Of a stretch of DNA of 64,000 bases, positions 34,685 to 42,829 are shown piece after piece. Numbering within the stretch: position 1 is the first letter of the stretch; each line of letters opens with the position of its first letter. Where the stretch lies: assembly GCA_021202635.1 (NCBI GenBank), contig JAJQCQ010000084.1, positions 1 to 64,000 of the forward strand, written 5' to 3'. A program made the translations under genes and the position numbers. Source of the DNA: Lachnospiraceae bacterium (GTDB taxonomy: Bacteria; Bacillota; Clostridia; Lachnospirales; Lachnospiraceae). The notes beneath the pieces were generated by a model that saw only the letters and a list, made by a program, of their open reading frames with translations, did no database searches and had not been told where the DNA came from.

Positions 34685-34711
34685 GTAACTGTTCAGTACC
34701 TTCACAGTTAC
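34685..34711 (-). repeat. 27-nt dispersed hairpin repeat, copy 2
   Basis: This element matches 4427-4453 in opposite orientation at 26 of 27 positions. Its ends GTAACTGT and ACAGTTAC can pair. It sits in the 74-bp gap between argJ and argB, so it would be transcribed within the arg operon and could form an RNA hairpin there. Confidence 0.7.
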
Positions 34712-34721
34712 AAACGCACAT

Positions 34722-35996
34722 TTAGCTGCGATAGTCCGCATTAATTTTGATATAGTCGTAGGTCAGATCGCATCCCCACGCCGTCGCTTCCGCATCACCC
34801 ATTTTGATGTCTGCGATCGCAGTCACGGCGCTCTCTGAGAGGATTCGGGTGGCCTCTTCCTCACTGTAATCGGTCGGTACGCCATTTTCGATGATCTTCT
34901 GTTTTCCCGCCGCACTTTCAAACCAGACATCTACTTTATCCGGGTCAAACTGTGCACCCGAATATCCCATTGCGCAGAGAATGCGCCCGCAATTCGCGTC
35001 GTGCCCATAAATCATGGCTTTCACAAGACTGGAGGAAACCACCGATTTACTGATTGTCACAGCCTGCTCCTTACTCTCGGCCCCGACAACCTTTACTTCA
35101 AACATTGCCGTCGCGCCCTCGCCATCCGCCGCCATCTTCTTTGCCAGGCAGGTATTTACCTCATTCAATGCTTCAAAAAACGCAGCGTAATCCGCATCCT
35201 CTTCTGTGATTTCCAGGTTTCCCGCCAGGCCATTTGCCAATACCAGGCAGGTATCGTTCGTCGATGTATCCCCGTCCACAGAAACCATATTGTAAGTGTC
35301 CGGTACGCTCGCGCTGAGCGCTTTCTGCAGCAGCTGCTGTGAAATATTCGCATCTGTTGTGATAAAGCTCAGCATGGTGCACATATTCGGATGTATCATG
35401 CCGCTGCCCTTACACATACCGCCCACTGTCACCGTTTTTCCGCCAAGCTCCAGCTGCACGGCAGCCTCTTTTCTCACCGTATCCGTAGTCATAATCGCTT
35501 CCGCCGCAAGGATACCGCCCTCCGCATCCCCCAAAAGGAGTGGCTTCATGGTGTCAATGCCCGCACAAATCTTTGTGATTGGCACCTGTTGTCCGATCAC
35601 GCCGGTCGAGGCAACCAGTACCTGATTTTCACGAATGCCAAACAACTCCGCCGCCTTCGCCGCTGTATCGCGGCAATAGCCATAACCTTCCGCTCCGGTG
35701 CAGGCATTTGCCACACCGCTGTTTACTACGACCGCATGAGCGGTTCGGTCATTGCAGGCCTCGCCCTCACTGACAGCGCTTCCAGCCGATTCTGTGACCG
35801 GCAGACCTTTTACGATACACTGATCCCACTTCACCGGGGCCGCCTTTACCAGATTGGTCGTAAAGGTTCCCGCCACGCGGCAGGCCGTCTCACTGTAAAC
35901 CATAGCCATATCCTTGCCGCTTTTTTTGATTCCGGCCGCAATGCCGGTTGCGCAAAATCCTTTTGCGGCTGTCACGCCGCCTGCTATCTTCTGCAT
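34722..35996 (-). CDS. argJ: Bifunctional ornithine acetyltransferase/N-acetylglutamate synthase
   Basis: ArgJ is recognised by GGVTAAKGFCATGIAAGIKK, ATGVIGQQVP, and the self-cleavage site in KGSGMIHPNMCTMLSFITTD (nucleophile Thr of CTML). Cleavage gives alpha and beta chains. The enzyme recycles the acetyl group from acetylornithine to glutamate, making the pathway cyclic; some members also use acetyl-CoA, and this cannot be told here. GGGAGGATATTC precedes ATG 35996. Confidence 0.96.
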   Translation of the reverse strand: MQKIAGGVTAAKGFCATGIAAGIKKSGKDMAMVYSETACRVAGTFTTNLVKAAPVKWDQCIVKGLPVTESAGSAVSEGEACNDRTAHAVVVNSGVANACTGAEGYGYCRDTAAKAAELFGIRENQVLVASTGVIGQQVPITKICAGIDTMKPLLLGDAEGGILAAEAIMTTDTVRKEAAVQLELGGKTVTVGGMCKGSGMIHPNMCTMLSFITTDANISQQLLQKALSASVPDTYNMVSVDGDTSTNDTCLVLANGLAGNLEITEEDADYAAFFEALNEVNTCLAKKMAADGEGATAMFEVKVVGAESKEQAVTISKSVVSSSLVKAMIYGHDANCGRILCAMGYSGAQFDPDKVDVWFESAAGKQKIIENGVPTDYSEEEATRILSESAVTAIADIKMGDAEATAWGCDLTYDYIKINADYRS

Positions 35997-36064
35997 GAAT
36001 ATCCTCCCATTTTTGCTGCCACTTCCGTATCCGGAATCCGGTAGTCTTCGCTCTGGCCTGTCGT

Positions 36065-37105
36065 TTACGGGAACATCGGCGCCAGCCGCAGTCCCTCTGC
36101 TTCATCCAGTCCAAACGCCAGATTCATATTCTGTACAGCCTGTCCTGCCGCGCCCTTTACCAGATTGTCCATCGCTCCCATCATGATGATCCGGTTTGTC
36201 CGCGGATCAATTTTAAAATTGACGTCTACAAAATTACTGCCCTCTACCCACTTCGTCTGCGGGCAGATATCCTTCTCCAGAACACGCACAAAATATTCCT
36301 TATTATAATAACGATCGTAGACGGCTTTCACTTCTTCGTACGTGACCGCCTTCGTCAGAGAAGCATACGCGGTAATCAGAATGCCCCGATTCATCGGTAC
36401 CAGATGCGGAGTAAAATTCAGTACAACAGGCTTTCCCGCCGCATAGCCAAGCTGTTCCTCAATCTCCGGCGTATGCCGATGGGTCGCCACCCCATAGGCT
36501 TTGATATTTTCATTTACCTCACAGTAAAGATTATCTGTCTTCGTCCCACGTCCCGCGCCGGATGTGCCGGATTTCGCGTCAATAATAATCGTCGCCGGGT
36601 CGATCAGTCCCTCCTTTACCAGCGGGTAGATCGAAAGGGTGCTGCAGGTCGGATAACAGCCCGGATTGGCGATCAGCCGCGCGTTCCGTACCTGCTCCCG
36701 GTTGATCTCGCAAAGGCCATACACCGCCTCATCGATAAACTGCGGCGCCTTATGCGTCATCCCATACCATTTCTCATATATTTTTACGTCCTTCAGCCGA
36801 AAATCCGCGCTCAGGTCGATCACCTTTGCCCGTGAGAGAATCCCCTCATTGACCAGAGACGCGCACAGTCCCTGCGGCGTCGCGGTAAAAATCACATCGG
36901 CCTGATCCGCCAGCTCCTCCATATTATCATCCATGCATTTCGCATCCACAAGCTGAAACATATTCTGATAGATGGACGCATATTTCTGATCCACATAACT
37001 GTGCGAACCGTACCAGACAATTTGCGCATCCGGGTGTCCAAGAAGAAGGCGTACCAGCTCGCCCCCCGCATATCCGGTTGCTCCGATAATACCTGCTTTT
37101 ATCAT
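36065..37105 (-). CDS. argC: N-acetyl-gamma-glutamyl-phosphate reductase
   Basis: Rossmann start IKAGIIGATGYAGGELVRLL, catalytic Cys in IANPGCYPTCSTL, and KSGTSGAGRGTK. The NADPH-dependent enzyme reduces N-acetylglutamyl phosphate to the semialdehyde. Length is 346 aa from ATG 37105, which follows AAGGAG; ATG 37123 overlaps that site. It is the first gene of argC-J-B-D, transcribed from the promoter at 37252-37224. Confidence 0.96.
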   Translation of the reverse strand: MIKAGIIGATGYAGGELVRLLLGHPDAQIVWYGSHSYVDQKYASIYQNMFQLVDAKCMDDNMEELADQADVIFTATPQGLCASLVNEGILSRAKVIDLSADFRLKDVKIYEKWYGMTHKAPQFIDEAVYGLCEINREQVRNARLIANPGCYPTCSTLSIYPLVKEGLIDPATIIIDAKSGTSGAGRGTKTDNLYCEVNENIKAYGVATHRHTPEIEEQLGYAAGKPVVLNFTPHLVPMNRGILITAYASLTKAVTYEEVKAVYDRYYNKEYFVRVLEKDICPQTKWVEGSNFVDVNFKIDPRTNRIIMMGAMDNLVKGAAGQAVQNMNLAFGLDEAEGLRLAPMFP

Positions 37106-37223
37106 TTTCACAGACTCCTTCATAACAACATCTAAAAATCCTCTTCAACGCCAATCGTTTCTGAAGCATACCCTGACCGCGCAGAAAATGCGTAATCAGA
37201 ATAGGAGCAGAAACCGCCAGTAC

Positions 37224-37252
37224 ACTATACTCCCGTGCTGAAAAAATGTAAA
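37224..37252 (-). promoter_or_regulatory. Promoter of argCJBD
   Basis: TTTACA (37252-37247), 17-bp spacer and TATAGT (37229-37224) on the minus strand, 119 bp upstream of the argC start. The ARG-box pair begins 12 bp upstream of the -35. Confidence 0.7.
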
Positions 37253-37263
37253 GCGTTTTTGAG

Positions 37264-37302
37264 ATTGCATAATTATACATGATTACTGTATATTATGCAA
37301 TA
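37264..37302. promoter_or_regulatory. Pair of ARG boxes (ArgR operators) between argC and argG
   Basis: ATTGCATAATTATACAT (37264-37280) and TGTATATTATGCAATA (37287-37302) are two imperfect palindromes of the AT-rich ARG-box type, themselves arranged as an inverted repeat with 6 bp between. ArgR hexamers bind such tandem sites with arginine as co-repressor. The pair lies beside the argC promoter and about 83 bp from that of argG, so both may be controlled. No argR gene is in the window. Confidence 0.75.
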
Positions 37303-37384
37303 CTTTTTTCACTTTTTCTTGGGAAAATCACCTGTATTTTTTTGTATATTATTCATTTTTTTATGTTTCAATGCATTTTCCCGC

Positions 37385-37413
37385 TTGCATAATCTTCTCA
37401 GTTGCGGTATAGT
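37385..37413 (+). promoter_or_regulatory. Promoter of argG
   Basis: TTGCAT (37385-37390), 17-bp spacer and TATAGT (37408-37413), 59 bp before the argG ATG, which follows GAGGAGG. Confidence 0.7.
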
Positions 37414-37472
37414 ACACAAAGGAAACAGGATTGCTTCGTTTCCCGTAAACACCTGTGAGGAGGAATTGTATT

Positions 37473-38696
37473 ATGAAAGAAAAAGTAGTTCTCGCGTATT
37501 CCGGCGGTCTGGACACCACTGCCATTATCCCATGGCTGAAAGAAAATTTTGATTACGATGTCGTCTGCTGCTGCATTGATGTCGGACAGGGGAATGAGCT
37601 GGATGGCCTGGACGAGCGTGCGAAGCTCTCCGGTGCGTCCAAATTATATATTGAAAACATCGTTGATGAGTTCTGCGATGACTTTGTGATGCCCTGCGTC
37701 AAGGCCGGCGCGGTATACGAACACAAATATCTGCTTGGCACTTCGATGGCCCGTCCCGCAATCGCGAAAAAGCTGGTAGAGATCGCGCGCAAGGAAAATG
37801 CGGTGGCGATCTGTCATGGCGCGACCGGCAAGGGCAATGACCAGATTCGCTTTGAACTCGGGATCAAGGCACTCGCCCCGGATATCAAAATCATTGCTCC
37901 GTGGAGAATGACGGATGTGTGGACGATGCAGTCCCGCGAGGACGAGATTGCTTACTGTGAGCAGCACGGCATTCATCTTCCGTTTGCCGCAGATTCCAGC
38001 TACAGCCGCGACCGCAACCTCTGGCACATCAGCCATGAAGGTCTGGAGCTTGAGGATCCGGCAAATGAGCCAAACTACGACCATATGCTGGTGCTCGGTG
38101 TGACACCGGAGAAGGCGCCGGAGCAGGGCGAGTATGTCACTATGACATTTGAGGCCGGCATTCCGAAAACACTGAATGGCCGCGAAATGAAAGTATCCGA
38201 GATCATCAAAGAGCTGAACGCGCTCGGCGGCAAGCACGGCATTGGCATCGTTGATATTGTGGAGAACCGCGTAGTCGGTATGAAGTCCCGTGGCGTATAT
38301 GAGACGCCAGGCGGCACAATCCTCATGGCCGCGCATGAGCAGCTGGAAGAGCTGATTCTCGACCGTGAAACGCTTGAGACGAAGAAAAAACTTGGCAGCC
38401 AGTTCGCGCAGGTCGTATACGAAGGCAAGTGGTTTACCCCGCTGCGTGAGGCGATCCAGGCGTTCGTCGATGTGACGCAGAAGGATGTGACCGGTGAAGT
38501 GAAATTTAAGCTCTATAAGGGCAATATCATCAAAGCCGGAACGACCTCTCCGTACTCCCTCTACAACGAATCCCTGGCCTCCTTTACCACTGGTGATCTG
38601 TATGACCATCATGACGCGAGCGGATTCATCACTCTGTTCGGCCTGCCTTTAAAGGTACGCGCAATGAAAAAAGCAGAACTGGAGAACAAAAAATAA
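37473..38696 (+). CDS. argG: Argininosuccinate synthase
   Basis: The ATP-pyrophosphatase P-loop [15 protein letters not shown] is at residues 8-22, with [15 protein letters not shown] and [20 protein letters not shown] downstream. It joins citrulline and aspartate using ATP. Start ATG 37473 has GTGAGGAGGAA upstream. Length 407 aa is normal. argH and argF are not in the window. Its stop is two bases from the nrdG-like ATG. Confidence 0.97.
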   Translation: MKEKVVLAYSGGLDTTAIIPWLKENFDYDVVCCCIDVGQGNELDGLDERAKLSGASKLYIENIVDEFCDDFVMPCVKAGAVYEHKYLLGTSMARPAIAKKLVEIARKENAVAICHGATGKGNDQIRFELGIKALAPDIKIIAPWRMTDVWTMQSREDEIAYCEQHGIHLPFAADSSYSRDRNLWHISHEGLELEDPANEPNYDHMLVLGVTPEKAPEQGEYVTMTFEAGIPKTLNGREMKVSEIIKELNALGGKHGIGIVDIVENRVVGMKSRGVYETPGGTILMAAHEQLEELILDRETLETKKKLGSQFAQVVYEGKWFTPLREAIQAFVDVTQKDVTGEVKFKLYKGNIIKAGTTSPYSLYNESLASFTTGDLYDHHDASGFITLFGLPLKVRAMKKAELENKK

Positions 38697-38698
38697 GC

Positions 38699-39457
38699 AT
38701 GAAGATTTATGGTTTACAGAAATTGACATTACTGGATTACCCCGGTAAAGTCGCCTGCACAGTCTTTCTGGGCGGGTGTGATTTCTGTTGCCCTTTCTGT
38801 CACAACAGTGAGCTGATCGGGAGCTACTCCTGCAAGGGTTCTGACTTTGCAGGAGCCGTTCCCGGAATCAATGAGAATAAGCTGTCGCGAACGATTCCTC
38901 CCGAAGCAATCTCCGCGGCAGATTTCTTTTCTTTTCTGAAAAAACGCCGTGGATTGCTTGACGGTGTAGCTGTCACCGGCGGAGAACCCACGCTGCATCG
39001 TGACCTGCCAGAGTTTCTGGCGCAAATCCATGAATTGGGATTTTCCATCAAGCTGGACACAAACGGAAACCATCCCGACCTGCTTTCCTCGCTTCTGGAA
39101 ATGGGGCTGGTTGACTATGTGGCGATGGATATCAAAAATGCCCCCTCGCGATACAGCAAGACCATTGGCAAACCAGGTTTTGACCTTTCCAACGTTCGCC
39201 GAAGCGCTTCTCTTCTCATGAACGGAACGGTTGACTACGAATTTCGCACTACCGTAGTAGCAGAATTCCATGACGACGCGGTTTTTCCCGAAATCGGTCA
39301 ATGGATTTGTGGCGCAAAGCGCTATTTCTTACAATGCTTTGTTGACCGGGATACGGTTTTAAGAACGGGTCTTCACGCCCCCGGGGAAGAAGATCTGCGC
39401 CATTATGCAGCGCTGATGCAGCCTTACGTGCGGGAGGTAGCGCTGCGCGGTGTATGA
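38699..39457 (+). CDS. nrdG: Anaerobic ribonucleotide reductase activating protein (radical SAM)
   Basis: The radical-SAM cysteines are in GGCDFCCPFCHN (C-x3-C-x2-C), with AVTGGEPTLHRDLPEF as the SAM-binding motif and LDTNGNHPDLL further on. It generates the glycyl radical on NrdD using SAM and reduced flavodoxin or ferredoxin. At 252 aa it is the longer form typical of clostridia. It starts 2 bp after argG with no strong ribosome binding site between, so it likely depends on readthrough from argG, while nrdD downstream has its own promoter. Confidence 0.92.
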   Translation: MKIYGLQKLTLLDYPGKVACTVFLGGCDFCCPFCHNSELIGSYSCKGSDFAGAVPGINENKLSRTIPPEAISAADFFSFLKKRRGLLDGVAVTGGEPTLHRDLPEFLAQIHELGFSIKLDTNGNHPDLLSSLLEMGLVDYVAMDIKNAPSRYSKTIGKPGFDLSNVRRSASLLMNGTVDYEFRTTVVAEFHDDAVFPEIGQWICGAKRYFLQCFVDRDTVLRTGLHAPGEEDLRHYAALMQPYVREVALRGV

Positions 39458-39620
39458 CAGCGCATTTTCCCTCGCGGCAGAAACAGGATACTCGTTTTCA
39501 TATGCCCTCGGCAGCAGGAACAAAAACATGTTCTGAATCAGTCCTCAGAATCCCCCCGACAGCGGCAGCAACCCCCATCCACCACATTTTGTATACACAT
39601 TCAATCGTCTCAACTAGATA

Positions 39621-39649
39621 TTGATTTTCTTTTTCATATGTGCTACAAT
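39621..39649 (+). promoter_or_regulatory. Promoter of nrdD
   Basis: TTGATT (39621-39626), 17-bp spacer and TACAAT (39644-39649), 97 bp upstream of the nrdD ATG. The rest of the 39458-39746 gap shows no gene and no clear NrdR box. Confidence 0.7.
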
Positions 39650-39746
39650 GCATTTGCTCGCGCTGAAAACGACCGCATCCCTGTACGGCAATTTTCAGCT
39701 TCAGGCATTTGTGAATCTTTCATTCGTTTCAAACATGGAGGTTTTT

Positions 39747-42140
39747 ATGTACCAGGTAAAAAAACGTGACGGCTCAATCGCCGAATTCCATATTCATAAA
39801 ATCAGTGTGGCGATCACCAAAGCCTTTGACGCCGAAGGGAAGCAGTATCACCCCAGCATCATCGATATGCTGTCTCTGCGCACCACTGCCGATTTTGAAG
39901 AGAAAATAAAGGACGGCTACATTTCTGTCGAAGACATTCAGGACAGCGTGGAGAAAGTCCTGTCAGAAGCAGGCTATGCCGATGTGGCCAAATCCTATAT
40001 TTTATATCGCAAGCAGCGCGAAAAGCTGCGCAACATCAATTCCACCATGCTCAATTACAAAGACCTGGTGGATGACTATCTCCAGATCAACGACTGGCGC
40101 GTAAAAGAAAATTCCACGGTCACCTATTCCGTGGGCGGACTGATTTTGTCCAACTCCGGCGCGATCACAGCCAACTACTGGCTGAGTGAAGTCTATGACA
40201 AAGAAATCGCCGACGCGCACCGCTCTGCTGAGATTCATCTGCACGACCTGTCCATGCTGACCGGCTATTGTGCAGGATGGAGTCTCAAACAGCTTATTCA
40301 GGAAGGTCTCGGCGGGGTTCCCGGAAAAATTACCTCTTCCCCCGCGAGCCACCTGAGTACACTTTGCAATCAGATGGTGAATTTCCTCGGTATCATGCAG
40401 AATGAATGGGCCGGCGCCCAGGCATTCTCTTCTTTTGATACTTATCTGGCACCGTTTGTGCGCACCGATCATCTGTCACAGAAGGATGTCAAGCAGTGCG
40501 TCCAGTCCTTTGTCTATGGCGTCAATACGCCTTCCCGCTGGGGCACTCAGGCGCCGTTCTCCAACATCACGCTGGACTGGACGGTTCCAAATGACCTTAA
40601 GCATCTGCCCGCGATCGTCGGCGGCAAAGAACAGGATTTCACCTACGGCGACTGCCAGAAGGAAATGGACATGATCAACAAAGCTTTTATCGAGATCATG
40701 ATTGAAGGTGACGCCAACGGCCGCGGATTCCAGTATCCGATTCCGACCTATTCCATTACAAAAGACTTCGACTGGAGTGAGACGGAAAACAATCGCCTCC
40801 TCTTTGAAATGACTGCCAAATACGGCACCCCGTATTTTTCTAACTATATTAATTCTGATATGGAGCCGAGTGATGTCCGCTCTATGTGCTGCCGCCTGCG
40901 CCTGGATCTGCGCGAACTGCGCAAAAAATCCGGCGGCTTCTTCGGTTCCGGCGAATCGACCGGTTCGGTCGGTGTTGTCACCATCAATCTGCCCCGCATT
41001 GCTTACCTGGCCACGGACGAAGCTGATTTCTATACCCGTCTGGACAGGCTGATGGACATAGCCGCGCGCAGCTTAAAGACAAAGCGTACCGTCATCACAA
41101 AGCTTCTGGACGCAGGACTGTATCCTTACACCAAACGTTACCTCGGCAGCTTTGACAATCACTTTTCCACCATCGGCCTCATCGGCATGAATGAAGCCGG
41201 GCTGAACGCAAAGTGGCTGCGTCAGGATCTGACCCACGCAAAGACACAGGCCTTCGCCAAGGACGTGCTGAACCATATGCGTACTCGCCTTTCTGATTAT
41301 CAGGAGCAGTATGGCGACCTCTACAATCTGGAAGCGACGCCCGCGGAATCCACGACTTATCGTTTCGCAAAACATGATAAAGAAGAATTCCCGGACATTA
41401 TCACCGCAAACGAGAATGGTACGCCCTACTACACGAACTCCAGTCATCTTCCGGTCGGCTATACGGAAGATATTTTTTCAGCATTGGATGTGCAGGACGA
41501 GCTGCAGACGCTCTACACCTCCGGCACCGTATTTCATGCGTTCCTGGGTGAAAAGCTGCCTGACTGGAAAGCGGCCGCCTCTCTGGTACACAAGATTGCG
41601 GAAAATTATAAACTTCCCTACTACACCATCAGCCCGACTTACTCCGTATGCAGTGAGCACGGTTATCTTCCTGGCGAGGTTTATGTCTGCCCGCACTGCG
41701 GCAAAAAGACAGAGGTCTACAGCCGCATCACCGGCTACTACCGCCCGGTGCAGAATTGGAATGACGGGAAATCACAGGAGTTCAAAGACCGTAAAACATA
41801 CAACATCGGTGCCTCCCGACTGGAGAGAAAAGCGACTGACCAGACAGCATTTGCAGCAACAGCGTCCGCCCCGGCCGATACAGCTGCGGCAGCAGATGCG
41901 CCAATGCCAAAAACACTGCTCTTTGTCAGCTCCTCCTGCCCAAACTGCAAAGCAGCTGTTTCTCTGCTGGATCAGAATGCCGTCTCCTATGTGAAGCTGA
42001 CCGCCGATGACAACATCTCCCTGGTCAACAAATATGGTATCCGGCAGGCACCGACGCTCGTGCTGGTACACGGTGACAATTATGAGAAATTCAAAGGCCT
42101 GTCCGATATAAATGGCTATCTAAAGGCAGCAAAAGGCTGA
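39747..42140 (+). CDS. nrdD: Anaerobic ribonucleoside-triphosphate reductase with fused thioredoxin-like domain
   Basis: An ATP-cone comes first (YQVKKRDGSIAEFHIHKISV, residues 1-90), then the class III catalytic barrel, a C-terminal zinc site (CSEHGYLPGEVYVCPHCGKK) and the glycyl-radical loop RITGYYRPVQNWN (Gly663 from this start). After an Ala-rich linker (about 695-720) is an extra 76-residue thioredoxin/glutaredoxin-fold domain with CPNC (Cys731, Cys734), absent from E. coli NrdD, which uses formate. This points to an intramolecular dithiol reductant. The start at ATG 39747 is set by GGAGG 5 nt upstream and the ATP-cone N-terminus. Confidence 0.94.
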   Translation: MYQVKKRDGSIAEFHIHKISVAITKAFDAEGKQYHPSIIDMLSLRTTADFEEKIKDGYISVEDIQDSVEKVLSEAGYADVAKSYILYRKQREKLRNINSTMLNYKDLVDDYLQINDWRVKENSTVTYSVGGLILSNSGAITANYWLSEVYDKEIADAHRSAEIHLHDLSMLTGYCAGWSLKQLIQEGLGGVPGKITSSPASHLSTLCNQMVNFLGIMQNEWAGAQAFSSFDTYLAPFVRTDHLSQKDVKQCVQSFVYGVNTPSRWGTQAPFSNITLDWTVPNDLKHLPAIVGGKEQDFTYGDCQKEMDMINKAFIEIMIEGDANGRGFQYPIPTYSITKDFDWSETENNRLLFEMTAKYGTPYFSNYINSDMEPSDVRSMCCRLRLDLRELRKKSGGFFGSGESTGSVGVVTINLPRIAYLATDEADFYTRLDRLMDIAARSLKTKRTVITKLLDAGLYPYTKRYLGSFDNHFSTIGLIGMNEAGLNAKWLRQDLTHAKTQAFAKDVLNHMRTRLSDYQEQYGDLYNLEATPAESTTYRFAKHDKEEFPDIITANENGTPYYTNSSHLPVGYTEDIFSALDVQDELQTLYTSGTVFHAFLGEKLPDWKAAASLVHKIAENYKLPYYTISPTYSVCSEHGYLPGEVYVCPHCGKKTEVYSRITGYYRPVQNWNDGKSQEFKDRKTYNIGASRLERKATDQTAFAATASAPADTAAAADAPMPKTLLFVSSSCPNCKAAVSLLDQNAVSYVKLTADDNISLVNKYGIRQAPTLVLVHGDNYEKFKGLSDINGYLKAAKG

Positions 42141-42165
42141 TCTGAAAGCCTCCTCCATCATTCCT

Positions 42166-42208
42166 GGCCAGGCAGACACATTCTTTTCTGCAATGTGTCT
42201 GCCTGGCC
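42166..42208 (+). terminator. Terminator of nrdD
   Basis: A 16-bp perfect stem, GGCCAGGCAGACACAT (42166-42181) and ATGTGTCTGCCTGGCC (42193-42208), with an 11-nt loop, followed by GTTTT. Confidence 0.85.
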
Positions 42209-42355
42209 GTTTTCAGATTATGCCGTGCTCAGGTTGTGAACAGGAACCAGTTTACAAAACAGTTTACAAAAAGGTAAGAATCTGGCGGTTCCAAACCGCT
42301 TGCAAAATAAATGTGAGCGAGCTATACTGTAAGAAAATTTATGCGAGGTGATTTT

Positions 42356-42829
42356 ATGGCACATGATAAATATATGGCATCAAACTGGCTTTATTGCCCG
42401 AAATGCGGTCTGCTCCAGGCCGGTCCTCTGCCGCGCACCTGGACCTGCCCGCACTGTGGTCATACGGAATGCAAAGAGATTGACTCCTCCTACGGCATCA
42501 CAAGCGCCAAAAGAGAAGAATTCCAGAAAAAACAGACCAGTGGTGAGCTTACGGAAGAACAGTTTTTTCATCAGTGGGAAGACTACTGTCAGCCCTTTAT
42601 CGACGAGGTAGTGAAAAAAGACCCTGCCTTTGACTGGGACTCTTATCGCACCACCTCGATTTATGCAGAAGAAAACCGACGGCTCATGGGGCAGAACCCC
42701 TCGATGCCGCCGGTCATCCGCTGTCCCTGGTGCGGCTCCTACGGCACACAGAAAATCCGCAGAAAGCTCTTCGCCAAAAAAGACAAAATCAATAAGTATC
42801 ACTGTGAACAGTGCGGGAAGGACTTCTAG
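42356..42829 (+). CDS. Protein with two zinc ribbons
   Basis: Two zinc-binding cysteine sets flank a charged helical middle: CPKCG...CPHCG (residues 14-35) and CPWCG...CEQCG (about 125-153). The middle (SAKREEFQKKQTSGELTEEQ) looks like a helical linker. 157 aa from ATG 42356, which follows GAGGTG. It may bind DNA, RNA or a protein; nothing more specific can be said. Its last 4 bp overlap the convergent oxidoreductase gene. Confidence 0.75.
   Translation: MAHDKYMASNWLYCPKCGLLQAGPLPRTWTCPHCGHTECKEIDSSYGITSAKREEFQKKQTSGELTEEQFFHQWEDYCQPFIDEVVKKDPAFDWDSYRTTSIYAEENRRLMGQNPSMPPVIRCPWCGSYGTQKIRRKLFAKKDKINKYHCEQCGKDF

Noticed and set aside
37644-38612. A 322-codon minus-strand frame inside argG
   Set aside because: argG is unmistakable on the plus strand; the antisense frame has no family features.
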